Origin: Nonlabens tegetincola
GTDB taxonomy: Bacteria > Bacteroidota > Bacteroidia > Flavobacteriales > Flavobacteriaceae
DNA length: 64,000 nt
Direction of reading: 5' to 3'
Assembly: GCF_002954355.1 (NCBI RefSeq)
Contig: NZ_MQVV01000010.1
Coordinates: 558,001 to 622,000, forward strand
The first letter of the stretch is position 1. Every line of letters begins with the position of its first letter. Made by a program: the position numbers and the translations under genes. This document shows, piece after piece, positions 25,867 through 35,013 of this stretch. Under the pieces are notes generated by a model. The model had not been told where the DNA came from. It searched no databases and was given only the letters and a program-made list of their open reading frames with translations.

Positions 25867-26874
25867 ATGACAGGAACGGTCTATCGATCTACAGGAAGTT
25901 GGTATGAGGTGAAATCTCATGAAAACCAACAATTTTATAACTGTAGAATCAAGGGTAAATTTAGAATTCAAGGAATAAAAAGTACCAATCCTGTTGCGGT
26001 AGGCGATATAGTTGAATTTGATATTGAACAAAAGGGTGATGAAGAAGTAGGTATCATTCACGATATACATGATAGAGAAAACTATATCATTAGAAAATCG
26101 GTGAATTTGAGTAAACAAACTCATATTATCGCTGCCAATGTTGATCAAGTTTTCTTACTCGTGACCTTAAATAATCCGCCTACTTACACCTCATTTATTG
26201 ATAGGTTTCTAGCTGCGGCACAAGCCTACGATATTCCGGTAGTTTTGCTATTTAACAAAGTAGATACGTATAGTGATGATCAACAAGAAGCAACTATAGA
26301 TCCAGAGACAGGTGAAGAAGTGACCACAATGACCGAGCTCGATCAAGTAAGATATTTGATGTTTATGTACAAATCTATAGGATATGAATGCCTGGCAATA
26401 AGTGCACAAACAGGAAAAAATATTGATCAATTAAAGAAGTTGATGAAGGGTAAAACTAGCATGTTTGCCGGTCACAGTGGTGCAGGTAAAAGTTCCACTG
26501 CAAATGCTATAGAGCCACAGCTTGATCTTAAGACAAAAATTATATCTGAACAGCATAAACAAGGTCAACACACGACAACTTTTGCCCAAATGTTTGATCT
26601 AGAGTTAGATGGTCGTTTGATCGACACGCCAGGGATAAAAGGCTTTGGAATTGTTGATATGGAGCCAGAGGAAATAGGAGATTATTTCAAAGAGATTTTT
26701 GCCCTCAAACAAAATTGTAAATTCAATAACTGTTTGCATGTTGAAGAGCCTAAATGCGCGGTGAAAGAAGCAGTGGAGAACGGCGAGATTTTTGAAAGCA
26801 GATATCAAAGCTATTTAAGCATGATCACTGGTGAGGACGATCAACACTATAGAGTTGATAAATATCAAAATTAA
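25867..26874 (+). CDS. rsgA: Small ribosomal subunit biogenesis GTPase RsgA
   Basis: RsgA is a circularly permuted GTPase that checks the maturing 30S subunit. The motif order is permuted as expected: G4 Asn-Lys-Val-Asp (about residue 129), then G1 Gly-His-Ser-Gly-Ala-Gly-Lys-Ser-Ser (about 200) and G3 Asp-Thr-Pro-Gly. An OB fold occupies the first 100 residues, and a C-terminal zinc site (Cys-x-x-x-x-Cys-x-His-x-x-x-x-x-Cys) lies near residue 280. The length of 335 residues is normal. Confidence 0.96.
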   Translation: MTGTVYRSTGSWYEVKSHENQQFYNCRIKGKFRIQGIKSTNPVAVGDIVEFDIEQKGDEEVGIIHDIHDRENYIIRKSVNLSKQTHIIAANVDQVFLLVTLNNPPTYTSFIDRFLAAAQAYDIPVVLLFNKVDTYSDDQQEATIDPETGEEVTTMTELDQVRYLMFMYKSIGYECLAISAQTGKNIDQLKKLMKGKTSMFAGHSGAGKSSTANAIEPQLDLKTKIISEQHKQGQHTTTFAQMFDLELDGRLIDTPGIKGFGIVDMEPEEIGDYFKEIFALKQNCKFNNCLHVEEPKCAVKEAVENGEIFESRYQSYLSMITGEDDQHYRVDKYQN

Positions 26875-26888
26875 AATTCTTTCCTATT

Positions 26889-27383
26889 ATGAAAGCTGTA
26901 TTACAACGTGTTGATCATGCTAGCGTTACTATCAATAATGAAGTTCATAATGAGATAGGTAAAGGTTTACTCATATTTTTAGGAATAACAAAATTAGATA
27001 CTCAAGAGGATATTGAATATTTAGTAAAGAAAATTCTTAATATGCGTATTTTCTCAGATGGCGACGGTAAGATGAATTTAAGCCTTCTTGACACAATTGG
27101 TGAAGTTTTGGTGATATCCCAGTTCACACTTTATGCATCTACAAAAAAAGGGAATCGCCCCAGTTTTATTAACGCAGCAAGACCCGATGTAGCGATACCG
27201 TTATATGAAAGTTTTAAAAAAGAATTGGAGGAAGCGTATTATTCTGATGTGGATAATTCCGCTTTCGCGAAAGCGAACTTTAAAACATCACCTATAAAAT
27301 CTGGAGTCTTTGGCGCCGACATGAGAGTAAGCTTAATAAATGATGGCCCAGTGACAATAGTAATAGATAGTAAAAATAAATAA
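26889..27383 (+). CDS. dtd: D-aminoacyl-tRNA deacylase
   Basis: Dtd hydrolyses D-amino acids from mischarged tRNAs. The 164-residue protein has an N-terminal Met-Lys-Ala-Val-Leu-Gln-Arg-Val, the catalytic Ser-Gln-Phe-Thr-Leu, and the C-terminal Gly-Pro-Val-Thr cross-subunit motif. It is about 14 residues longer than typical Dtd. Some of the extra length lies around an in-frame GCTTTCGCGAAAGC palindrome, read as Ala-Phe-Ala-Lys-Ala, in the variable region before the Ser-Gly-Val-Phe-Gly-Ala-Asp-Met segment. It lies 14 bp after rsgA and 2 bp before the MazG-like gene. Confidence 0.94.
   Translation: MKAVLQRVDHASVTINNEVHNEIGKGLLIFLGITKLDTQEDIEYLVKKILNMRIFSDGDGKMNLSLLDTIGEVLVISQFTLYASTKKGNRPSFINAARPDVAIPLYESFKKELEEAYYSDVDNSAFAKANFKTSPIKSGVFGADMRVSLINDGPVTIVIDSKNK
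27260..27275. repeat. GCTTTCGCGAAAGC palindrome (copy 8, inside dtd)
   Basis: A 16-bp perfect copy read in frame as Ala-Phe-Ala-Lys-Ala in a variable part of Dtd. Confidence 0.95.
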
Positions 27384-27385
27384 CC

Positions 27386-27712
27386 ATGTCAATTAAACAA
27401 TCACAACAGCAAGTAGATGAGTGGATTAAAAATCACGGTGTTCGATATTTTAATGAACTTACCAATATGGCTCAACTTACTGAGGAAGTAGGTGAAGTAG
27501 CTAGAATAATTGCTAGACGATACGGTGAACAAAGTGAGAAGGAAAGTGATAAAAACAAGGATCTAGGTGAGGAACTTGCAGATGTTCTGTTTGTTGTACT
27601 ATGTCTTGCAAACCAAACCGGTACTGATCTAGAAGATGCCTTCAATAAAAAACTAAAAATAAAGACTGAAAGAGATCACGATAGGCATCATAATAATGAA
27701 AAATTAAAATGA
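27386..27712 (+). CDS. MazG-like nucleotide pyrophosphohydrolase
   Basis: This is a small all-helical NTP pyrophosphohydrolase of 108 residues. It has the metal-binding pattern Glu-Glu-Val-Gly-Glu followed by Gly-Glu-Glu-Leu-Ala-Asp-Val-Leu, the EExxE...ExxD signature of the MazG/dCTPase superfamily. It probably removes pyrophosphate from unwanted nucleoside triphosphates; the substrate cannot be read from sequence. It is packed 2 bp after dtd and overlaps aroA by 4 bp. Confidence 0.9.
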   Translation: MSIKQSQQQVDEWIKNHGVRYFNELTNMAQLTEEVGEVARIIARRYGEQSEKESDKNKDLGEELADVLFVVLCLANQTGTDLEDAFNKKLKIKTERDHDRHHNNEKLK

Positions 27713-28968
27713 TAGCATTTAAGTTACATAAATGCGACCATCCAGATACTGATAAATTATTCAAAATTACAGGATCAAAAAGCGAGAGTAATAGATGGTT
27801 GATTTTACAATCCTTGTTTAGTGATCTCGTTTTAAATAACCTATCAAATAGTGATGATACACGTTATTTAAAAAAGGCACTAGATTCTACAGATCATATT
27901 CTAGACATAGGTCATGCGGGAACGGCTATGCGTTTTGGAACTGCGTTATTCGCTTCTCAAGCAGGTAAGTCGGTAGTGATTACAGGTAGTGATCGTATGA
28001 AAGAGAGACCAATAGGAATTTTGGTTAACGCATTACAATCTATTGGAGCTCAAATTACGTATCTAAATAAGGAAGGATATCCACCTCTTGAAATTACAGG
28101 AAAGAAACTGAAAGGAGGAACAGTAACCTTACAAGCAAATGTAAGTAGTCAATATATAACTGCTTTATGCTTAATTGCACCAGTATTAGAAAAAGGTCTT
28201 GAAATCGAACTTATAGGTGAGGTTACCTCTAGACCTTATATAGAAATGACCTTGTCTATTTTAAAGAAAATAGGGTGTAATATCCAATGGGACGAGAATT
28301 TTGATGATAATGTTGAAAAAATAAGTATTCAACCTATAAAAAACATTGATAAACTATCTCAGACAGTCGAATCAGATTGGAGTAGCACTGGATATTGGTA
28401 TACTTGGGTCGCTTTTCAAAACATTGGGTATAAAATTTCCTTGGAATCCTTCTACAGCGATTCTATGCAAGGTGATAGTAAACTACAGGATATTTATAAA
28501 AAATTTGGAGTAGAGACTAGTTTTGAAGGGAATAAACTAGTTTTAACTAAGACCTCAGATACGATAGATCAACAACTTCATTTTGATTTAACAGAGCAGC
28601 CTGATCAGGCGCAAACTATTTTTGTAACCTGTTTAGGTTTAGGTATAAATGTTGAACTCACAGGATTACACACTCTTAAAATTAAAGAAACAGATAGGGT
28701 AGAAGCAATGAAGGAAGTGGGATCACGCTTTCGCGAAAGCGTAATTACCACCACATCCGATTCTATAAAACTCATTCTGCCTCACAACAGTAAATTGTTA
28801 CATGATTTTGTAGTTGATACTTATCACGATCATAGAATGGCACTTTCATTTGCTCCATTGTGTAAGTTTACTGACGTTCAAATTAATGATCCAATGGTAG
28901 TCACAAAGAGTTACCCAGACTATTATGAGCATCTAAAATCAATAAATGTGTCGATTACAGAAATTTAA
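27709..28968 (+). CDS. aroA: 3-phosphoshikimate 1-carboxyvinyltransferase (EPSP synthase)
   Basis: EPSP synthase joins PEP to shikimate 3-phosphate, the penultimate step to chorismate. The 419-residue protein is divergent in the Bacteroidota manner but keeps the key sites: Gly-Ser-Lys-Ser-x-Ser-Asn-Arg near residue 23, Gly-Thr-Ala-Met-Arg-Phe, a Ser-Asp-Trp-Ser-Ser-Thr-Gly-Tyr segment, Lys-Glu-Thr-Asp-Arg and His-Asp-His-Arg-Met-Ala. A GCTTTCGCGAAAGC copy follows the Lys-Glu-Thr-Asp-Arg motif closely and is read as Arg-Phe-Arg-Glu-Ser. Its place at the end of the aromatic operon ties it to the attenuator-led unit. Confidence 0.94.
   Translation: MIAFKLHKCDHPDTDKLFKITGSKSESNRWLILQSLFSDLVLNNLSNSDDTRYLKKALDSTDHILDIGHAGTAMRFGTALFASQAGKSVVITGSDRMKERPIGILVNALQSIGAQITYLNKEGYPPLEITGKKLKGGTVTLQANVSSQYITALCLIAPVLEKGLEIELIGEVTSRPYIEMTLSILKKIGCNIQWDENFDDNVEKISIQPIKNIDKLSQTVESDWSSTGYWYTWVAFQNIGYKISLESFYSDSMQGDSKLQDIYKKFGVETSFEGNKLVLTKTSDTIDQQLHFDLTEQPDQAQTIFVTCLGLGINVELTGLHTLKIKETDRVEAMKEVGSRFRESVITTTSDSIKLILPHNSKLLHDFVVDTYHDHRMALSFAPLCKFTDVQINDPMVVTKSYPDYYEHLKSINVSITEI
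28725..28742. repeat. GCTTTCGCGAAAGC palindrome (copy 9, inside aroA)
   Basis: An 18-bp perfect copy read as Ser-Arg-Phe-Arg-Glu-Ser-Val. Confidence 0.95.
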
Positions 28969-29004
28969 GAGTTATTTTGCTTGACAAGGCCTGTCTCGAA
29001 ATTG

Positions 29005-29012
29005 TATATTTG
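29005..29012 (+). promoter_or_regulatory. Promoter -7 box of queA
   Basis: TATATTTG is an exact TAnnTTTG match 22 bp before the ATG; TTGAC at 28981 lies 21 bp upstream. Confidence 0.6.
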
Positions 29013-29034
29013 TATTAAATTCAAAATTAGTTAA

Positions 29035-30087
29035 ATGAAGTTATCGAATTTCGGTTATAATCTACCACAGGATCGTATTGCACAATACCCTGAAGAAAAT
29101 AGAGATGAGTCTAAACTCATGGTCTTGCACAGAAAATCTGGAAAGATAGAACATAAACTTTTTAAGGATGTAATCGATTATTTTGATGAAAAGGATGTCT
29201 TTGTAATGAACGATACAAAGGTGTTTCCTGCAAGATTATACGGTAATAAGGAGAAAACAGGTGCTCGTATAGAGGTTTTCTTGTTGCGTGAACTTAATCC
29301 TACTACCAAACTTTGGGACGTGCTAGTAGATCCTGCTCGTAAAATTAGAATAGGTAATAAATTATACTTTACTGAGGATGATAGTCTAGTCGCTGAGGTA
29401 ATTGATAATACTACTAGTCGTGGTAGAACATTGAGATTTTTGTTTGATGGTACCTATGAAGAATTTAGAAAGAAATTAAAAGATCTAGGAGAAACACCAT
29501 TACCTAGAGAACTGGAGCGTGATGTAGAGGAAAACGATGAAGAACGTTACCAAACGATCTTTGCACAAAATGAAGGTGCTGTAGCAGCGCCTGTAGCTGG
29601 TCTTCACTTTTCTAAGCATTTGTTGAAGCGCATGGAGATTAAAGGTATTGACGTAGCAAATGTTACCATGCATATTGGATTAGGTACATTTGCTCCTGTT
29701 GAGGTCGAGGATCTTTCAAAGCATAAAATGGATAGCGAGCAGGCGTTTATTTCACAAGCTACCTGTGATGCTGTAAATGAAGCTATCGATAATAAACGTA
29801 ATGTTGTTGCTGTTGGGACAACAACTATGCGCACACTAGAAAGTTCTGTGAGTAGTGATGGTCACCTTAATACATACGACGGTTGGACAAGTAAATTTAT
29901 TTTTCCACCGTATGATTTTAGTATTGCAACAGCTATGATAACCAACTTTCATCCTCCTAAATCTACTTTAATGATGCAGGCGGCTGCTTTTGCTGGTTAT
30001 GACTTTTTAAAGGAAGCTTATGATATTGCATTAAAAGAAGGTTACAGATTTAGTACCTACGGTGATGCAATGTTAATCATTGATTAA
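29035..30087 (+). CDS. queA: S-adenosylmethionine:tRNA ribosyltransferase-isomerase
   Basis: QueA transfers and isomerises the ribose of SAM onto 7-aminomethyl-7-deazaguanine in tRNA, giving epoxyqueuosine. The 350-residue protein shows the family's Leu-Pro-x-x-x-Ile-Ala-Gln-Tyr-Pro start, Asn-Asp-Thr-Lys-Val, the Pro-Leu-Pro region, [10 protein letters not shown], and Gly-Thr-Thr-Thr-Met-Arg-Thr-Leu-Glu. Length and motifs are complete. It has its own promoter and a strong terminator after it. Confidence 0.96.
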   Translation: MKLSNFGYNLPQDRIAQYPEENRDESKLMVLHRKSGKIEHKLFKDVIDYFDEKDVFVMNDTKVFPARLYGNKEKTGARIEVFLLRELNPTTKLWDVLVDPARKIRIGNKLYFTEDDSLVAEVIDNTTSRGRTLRFLFDGTYEEFRKKLKDLGETPLPRELERDVEENDEERYQTIFAQNEGAVAAPVAGLHFSKHLLKRMEIKGIDVANVTMHIGLGTFAPVEVEDLSKHKMDSEQAFISQATCDAVNEAIDNKRNVVAVGTTTMRTLESSVSSDGHLNTYDGWTSKFIFPPYDFSIATAMITNFHPPKSTLMMQAAAFAGYDFLKEAYDIALKEGYRFSTYGDAMLIID

Positions 30088-30113
30088 TCGATAAAAATTA
30101 TAAGAATTTACTT

Positions 30114-30140
30114 AAAAACCAGCCTATAAGGCTGGTTTTT
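30114..30140 (+). terminator. Intrinsic terminator after queA
   Basis: An 11-bp perfect stem (30114-30124 with 30130-30140), 5-nt loop, A-rich left arm and T-rich right arm. Confidence 0.9.
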
Positions 30141-30201
30141 CGTTTTATCACGGAATAATTAGCTTGATTATTATATTTTTAAGACCTCTTTAAATAATAG
30201 T

Positions 30202-32514
30202 ATGAAAAATTTTCCCCTTTCATTAATAACTGTGTTTATATTCAGTTTGTTTAGTCACGCACAAGATTCGTCAAAACCTTTTTCTTGGAGTTATGAAGGA
30301 AGTTATCAGGCTAATATCGAATCTTTTACTGGTGTTCCTTTTAAAAAACTAGCTAAAGAAGATGCCAAAAATGATTTAGATAAAAGTACACCTTGGCGAT
30401 TTGGATATGATTTTGCCACTAATATAGACCCAGGTACTCATGGTGAGTATATTAATCTATCAAATGGTGATCGGGTATGGCGCGTTAGAATTCAGTCACC
30501 AGGTGCAAAAACGATAAATTTATTTTTTGATTGGTACAAGTTAGCAAAAGGCGCCAGGTTATTTGTTGCAGCCTATGACCAATCGGATAGGACAAAGGAA
30601 CTTACTTATTTACAAAATAATCCTAATGACGCAATTGGGATTTGGCCAGTTAAAAGTGATGATGTTTGGGTTGAGTTGTATGAACCATCAGACGTTGTAG
30701 GTCAATCTATTTTGGAAATCGCAAACGTAGTTCACGGTTATAGAACAATAGGAGAATCACCAGACGCAAAAGCTTTAAATGACTCGGGATCCTGCAATCA
30801 AGATGTTGATTGTGATATAACACCACCAGGTGCCGATCCTTTTAACGTTAATCAGAAAAAGGAAGATGTTAAGAAAAGTGTAGCTATGATGGTAGTTGGG
30901 AATTCTGGAGTTTGTACTGGTTCCCTAGTCAACAATACAGCTCAAAATGGAGAACCATTATTCTTAACGGCAAATCACTGTGGTAATCAAGTATCAAGTT
31001 GGTCTTACAGATTTAATTGGCGTAGTGATAATCCATCTTGTGGAACTACTGCAAATAGTGGTAACGGAGGTTTTGATCAGACTGCTGTAGGAGCGACATT
31101 ACTTATGAATAACTCGGGTAGTGATACTACTTTAGTTAGAATTACAGATGCTGGTTTCTTTAATTCTACCAATCCGCCAGATGTAGTTTGGAACGGTTGG
31201 AACCGATCTACAACCGCAACTCCTCAATTAAATTTTGGTGTTCATCATCCTAGTGGTGATATACAAAAGGCATGTCGAGACGATCAAGGAGCAACGAGAA
31301 CTTCAACTTCATTCAATGGTAATGGTAATGCTCAAATGTGGAGAATTGCAGACTGGGATTTAGGTGTAACCGAGAGAGGTTCTTCGGGTTCACCATTATT
31401 TGATCAAGATGGTAGAGTTATTGGTGTTCTTTCAGGTGGATCTGCCGCGTGTGTAGGAACAAATGATAACGGTGGATTTGATATATATGGAAGATTTGGC
31501 GTTGCGTGGGATCAGGGTACAACAGCATCTACACGATTACGTGATTGGTTAGATCCAAATGGGACTGGTGCAGTTACACTCGATCAATATCCTCCAATTA
31601 ATCAGTTTCCAATTGATGCTGCGGTTAGTTTGCAAAATGCGCCTCAGGTGGTTTGTGGATCTACCATTACACCAGATGTTGTTATACGTAATGCCGGTAC
31701 ACAACCGTTGACAAGTGTCGATATAGTTTATAATTTTAATAACGGAGGTAATACGACTATTAGTTGGACAGGAAACCTTAGTCAAAATGCAACGGCTGTA
31801 GTTTCTTTACCTAGTTTTACATTAAATTCAGGAAGTAATAATTTGTTTGTTAATTTAATTAATCCCAATAATTCAACAGATCCAAATGTGTCCAATAATT
31901 CAGTCATAGCAAATTTCACGAGAGATTCATCTCAATCATTTGTGGCAAACAACTTTGTAACGTTTAATATTACTACGGATAATTATGCCAATGAAACTTC
32001 ATGGGAATGTTTAGATAGTTCTGGAGCTATAGTTGCAAGTGGAGCAAGAGGATCGCTTCCAGCAAACGCTACAACTTATAGTCGTACTATTCCTATAGTG
32101 CAAGGTGAGTGTTACACTTTTACTATAAATGATTCACAAAGTGACGGGATTTGTTGTTCATTTGGTGTGGGAAGCTATAATCTTACTACAGATACAGGTG
32201 TTGTTATAACAACAGGTGGCCAATTTGGCGCTAGTGAAACAACTAAATTTAATGTTACCGATACCAGTAGTGTAGATGATTCTTTAGAAGAAGCCCTGAA
32301 AATATACCCAAATCCTTCTTCTGGACTATTCACGATAGAATTTTCTCAGAAATCTAGTTATTCGTTATATAACCTGTCTGGTAAATTAATAAAAACAGGT
32401 CCTTTAGACGATAATAGCTCAACATTAGATTTATCAAGTCTTTCTAATGGTATGTATTTTTTAAGTGTTGAAGTAAATGATACTACGCTTACGCGAAAGC
32501 TTATAAAGAAGTAA
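30202..32514 (+). CDS. Secreted S1 family (lysyl endopeptidase-like) serine protease with T9SS sorting domain
   Basis: The 770-residue protein begins with a signal peptide and a pro-region (about 20-220). The trypsin-like catalytic domain (about 220-450) has His in Thr-Ala-Asn-His-Cys, the likely Asp in Gly-Ser-Asp-Thr-Thr-Leu-Val and Ser in Gly-Ser-Ser-Gly-Ser-Pro; the cysteines and overall layout recall Achromobacter protease I. A CARDB-like beta domain (about 470-570), a further beta domain (about 575-685) and a type A sorting domain starting Ile-Tyr-Pro-Asn-Pro (about 698) follow, so export through the type IX system is expected. The last codons contain a one-mismatch copy of the window's palindrome. 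Confidence 0.88.
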   Translation: MKNFPLSLITVFIFSLFSHAQDSSKPFSWSYEGSYQANIESFTGVPFKKLAKEDAKNDLDKSTPWRFGYDFATNIDPGTHGEYINLSNGDRVWRVRIQSPGAKTINLFFDWYKLAKGARLFVAAYDQSDRTKELTYLQNNPNDAIGIWPVKSDDVWVELYEPSDVVGQSILEIANVVHGYRTIGESPDAKALNDSGSCNQDVDCDITPPGADPFNVNQKKEDVKKSVAMMVVGNSGVCTGSLVNNTAQNGEPLFLTANHCGNQVSSWSYRFNWRSDNPSCGTTANSGNGGFDQTAVGATLLMNNSGSDTTLVRITDAGFFNSTNPPDVVWNGWNRSTTATPQLNFGVHHPSGDIQKACRDDQGATRTSTSFNGNGNAQMWRIADWDLGVTERGSSGSPLFDQDGRVIGVLSGGSAACVGTNDNGGFDIYGRFGVAWDQGTTASTRLRDWLDPNGTGAVTLDQYPPINQFPIDAAVSLQNAPQVVCGSTITPDVVIRNAGTQPLTSVDIVYNFNNGGNTTISWTGNLSQNATAVVSLPSFTLNSGSNNLFVNLINPNNSTDPNVSNNSVIANFTRDSSQSFVANNFVTFNITTDNYANETSWECLDSSGAIVASGARGSLPANATTYSRTIPIVQGECYTFTINDSQSDGICCSFGVGSYNLTTDTGVVITTGGQFGASETTKFNVTDTSSVDDSLEEALKIYPNPSSGLFTIEFSQKSSYSLYNLSGKLIKTGPLDDNSSTLDLSSLSNGMYFLSVEVNDTTLTRKLIKK
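32487..32500. repeat. Degenerate copy of the GCTTTCGCGAAAGC palindrome
   Basis: GCTTACGCGAAAGC has one mismatch to the repeat and lies in the last codons of the protease gene. Confidence 0.7.
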
Positions 32515-32540
32515 CGTATCAAACGTAATTAAGCAATATA

Positions 32541-32576
32541 AACGTCTTGCAAATTGTACCTTTGCAAGACGTTTTT
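32541..32576 (+). terminator. Intrinsic terminator of the protease gene, overlapping the rlmN promoter
   Basis: A perfect 13-bp stem (32541-32553 with 32561-32573) with a 7-nt loop is followed by T residues. The loop and right arm contain the -7 box of the next gene, whose ATG is at 32580. Confidence 0.85.
32557..32564 (+). promoter_or_regulatory. Promoter -7 box of rlmN inside the terminator hairpin
   Basis: TACCTTTG is an exact TAnnTTTG match 15 bp before the rlmN ATG. It lies within the terminator of the upstream gene. Confidence 0.6.
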
Positions 32577-32579
32577 GTT

Positions 32580-33617
32580 ATGATAAAAAAAAGAGATATA
32601 AGGTCTTATACCAAAGAGGAGTTAAGAAAGTTCTTTGAAGAGAATGGTGAAAAAGCTTTTAGAGGTAACCAAGTGTATGAATGGTTATGGAAAAAAGGGG
32701 CTCACACATTTGATGAAATGACAAATCTATCCAAGTCTACTAGAGCCTTTATGGATGAGCATTTTATCATCAATCATATTAAGGTTGACCACATGCAGCG
32801 CAGTAATGATGGAACTATAAAAAATGCGGTCAAATTACATGATGGTCTAGTAGTGGAATCTGTAATGATACCTACACCTACGAGAACAACAGCTTGTGTT
32901 TCTTCTCAGGTTGGTTGTAGTCTTAATTGTGAATTTTGCGCTACTGCAAGATTGAAAAGAATGCGTAACCTTAATCCTGATGAAATTTATGATCAGGTAG
33001 TAGCTATAGATAAACAAAGTAGAATTTATAATAATAGACCTTTATCCAATATCGTGTTTATGGGTATGGGAGAACCATTAATGAATTATAATAATGTTCT
33101 TAAGTCTATTGAAAAAATAACCGGAGACGAAGGTTTAGGTATGTCACCTAAACGGATTACTTTATCAACTAGTGGTATTCCAAAGATGATTAAAAAGCTG
33201 GCTGATGATCAGCCTAAATTCAATCTAGCACTCTCCTTGCACAGTGCAATCGATGAAAAAAGGACACAGATAATGCCTTTTAACGAACAGTTTCCTCTTG
33301 CAGATATTGCAGACTCTTTAAAATATTGGTACAATAAAACAGGAACCAAGGTTACTTACGAATATGTTGTGTGGAAAGGTATTAATGATCAAAAAGAAGA
33401 TGTTGATGCATTAGTCAATTATTGCAAAATAATACCTTGTAAGGTGAATATAATAGAATACAATAGTATTGATGATCCAAGATTTGAGCAAGCCTCACAA
33501 CAAGCTTTAAATATGTATGAAAAGACACTTGAAGCTAATGGAATAGTTGTTAACGTACGTCGTAGTCGAGGTAAGGATATTGATGCCGCCTGTGGACAAT
33601 TGGCTAATAAGGAATAA
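32580..33617 (+). CDS. rlmN: 23S rRNA (adenine(2503)-C(2))-methyltransferase / tRNA adenine-C2 methyltransferase
   Basis: RlmN is a radical SAM enzyme that methylates C2 of adenine 2503 in 23S rRNA and adenine 37 in some tRNAs. The 345-residue protein has the cluster motif Cys-Ser-Leu-Asn-Cys-Glu-Phe-Cys, Gly-Met-Gly-Glu-Pro-Leu, and a late Cys in Gly-x-Asp-Ile-Asp-Ala-Ala-Cys-Gly-Gln, the methyl-carrying Cys that distinguishes RlmN. I start at ATG 32580, just after the promoter; an upstream TTG at 32547 lies inside the promoter-terminator and is rejected. Confidence 0.96.
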   Translation: MIKKRDIRSYTKEELRKFFEENGEKAFRGNQVYEWLWKKGAHTFDEMTNLSKSTRAFMDEHFIINHIKVDHMQRSNDGTIKNAVKLHDGLVVESVMIPTPTRTTACVSSQVGCSLNCEFCATARLKRMRNLNPDEIYDQVVAIDKQSRIYNNRPLSNIVFMGMGEPLMNYNNVLKSIEKITGDEGLGMSPKRITLSTSGIPKMIKKLADDQPKFNLALSLHSAIDEKRTQIMPFNEQFPLADIADSLKYWYNKTGTKVTYEYVVWKGINDQKEDVDALVNYCKIIPCKVNIIEYNSIDDPRFEQASQQALNMYEKTLEANGIVVNVRRSRGKDIDAACGQLANKE

Positions 33618-34958
33618 TTAATTCTCAAGATTTAAGGATTGAATTCCGGAGTAGTTTATACTTAAACTCCGTGTTTTAAAACCGTTAGAGTACATTTTAA
33701 AATCTTGCTCATCCGTGCTTTCTTGATTAAAATCATATTCCCAAACAACTCTTTTGTCCATCGTCACTTCTCTGATAATATTACCGGCTGTGCTAGTTAT
33801 TAATATGTTTCCATTTCTTAGTCTTTGACATCCTGAAGTTAGTTTTGACAAAATAGAATTAGAAGAATACTCCCAACTTACATTTGATGGTATGTTACCG
33901 ATGTCTAGAACGTTTGGATAATTGCCGATTTCAGAAATATTTACGTTTATTGCCTTGACTGTTGAATATTCAACATTATCCAGATTATCAAAAACCAGAA
34001 AATTTTCGAATTGTCCATTACTCTTGAAAAATGAAGCGTCGTGTTGTCCTGTTATTTTTCTATCATTACTATTTCCTGTCTTAAAGTTTACAGGATTTCC
34101 CCATCTAAATAATATATCGCCTCCTTTGCCATAATTTCCACCTAAGCTAGTCCTGGCCTCTTCGGTACTAGTACTGTGATCAATTATAAAGAATTCATTC
34201 AAAGTGCGACTGTTAATTATTATTTGATCAAATTCGGTGATATAATTAAGACTATTCACGTGTGTATAATTTTCTCCTCCAGCACCAAGATTTACATCAA
34301 ATAACTCAGGATGGTCTGCGATATTGCCATAGTTGCTTCGATTCACATCAAAGTCTTGGATTATGTGGTCCCATAATGACCATTCCCAAATGATATTAGC
34401 CTGATTATTTCCTACTGGTTGTATTTCAATTACTTTATCAATAACTAACCTGTTGTCAAACAGTTTATTTGGATCTCTTCCAGCTTCCACGCACATATTA
34501 AAATCTATAACTTCCCAAACACTTGCTAGAATATTACCATTGGGTAATAGCGCTATGTCATGATGAAGAGCTTGAGTTGAATTATCTAAATGCCATTCCC
34601 AAACTAGTGCGTTATTTTTATCTATAATTTGTAATTTTCCAGTTTTACCAGGAATATTAATTCCATTATCCGCATTCGTGAATATACTTCTTAATACGGA
34701 ACCGTCTTTCATCAAATAAGCCATGAGAACTTCGTCACCTTCATTTGACCACGACTGTTGTAATTTACCAGTTCGATCTATTAGATAGGTCGTGTCTTGT
34801 CTCATGGGCGTTATTAAAATATAATCATCCTCAAAATGATCGTTTTCATATACTGTGATAGCTTGATTAAGAGCTGGTTTTAAAATTTGATTATCGTCTT
34901 GATTGCAAGAAATTAAGGAGATTACTAAGATTAAAACGGTAATGTAGGAATATTTCAT
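33618..34958 (-). CDS. Arylsulfotransferase-like (ASST) lipoprotein
   Basis: The 446-residue product has a lipoprotein signal with Leu-Ile-Ser-Cys near residue 18 and then a beta-propeller with repeated Trp-Glu-Trp/Trp-Glu-Tyr strands, as in aryl-sulfate sulfotransferases. Family-like motifs include Trp-Glu-Trp-His-Leu, His-His-Asp-Ile-Ala-Leu-Leu-Pro-Asn-Gly-Asn (a catalytic His region) and Gln-His-Asp-Ala near residue 300. It should be attached to the outer membrane or face the periplasm. Its substrate is unknown; it may act on sulfated phenols or use only the propeller fold. It converges with rlmN with no gap. Confidence 0.78.
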   Translation of the reverse strand: MKYSYITVLILVISLISCNQDDNQILKPALNQAITVYENDHFEDDYILITPMRQDTTYLIDRTGKLQQSWSNEGDEVLMAYLMKDGSVLRSIFTNADNGINIPGKTGKLQIIDKNNALVWEWHLDNSTQALHHDIALLPNGNILASVWEVIDFNMCVEAGRDPNKLFDNRLVIDKVIEIQPVGNNQANIIWEWSLWDHIIQDFDVNRSNYGNIADHPELFDVNLGAGGENYTHVNSLNYITEFDQIIINSRTLNEFFIIDHSTSTEEARTSLGGNYGKGGDILFRWGNPVNFKTGNSNDRKITGQHDASFFKSNGQFENFLVFDNLDNVEYSTVKAINVNISEIGNYPNVLDIGNIPSNVSWEYSSNSILSKLTSGCQRLRNGNILITSTAGNIIREVTMDKRVVWEYDFNQESTDEQDFKMYSNGFKTRSLSINYSGIQSLNLEN

Positions 34959-34963
34959 AGATA

Positions 34964-34993
34964 TAAAAAAAGCGCCCTTTTAAAGAGCGCTTT
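34964..34993 (-). terminator. Intrinsic terminator of the secreted fibronectin-like gene
   Basis: Read on the minus strand, AAAGCGC (34993-34987) pairs with GCGCTTT (34975-34969) and a T run follows, just downstream of the secreted protein gene. It separates that gene from the arylsulfotransferase-like gene. Confidence 0.85.
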
Positions 34994-35013
34994 AAAAATA
35001 CAAATAGTATTAG

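Noticed and set aside
32547-32579. An upstream TTG start for rlmN adding 11 residues.
   Set aside because: The segment lies inside the terminator hairpin and promoter box, so it is not expected in the mRNA.
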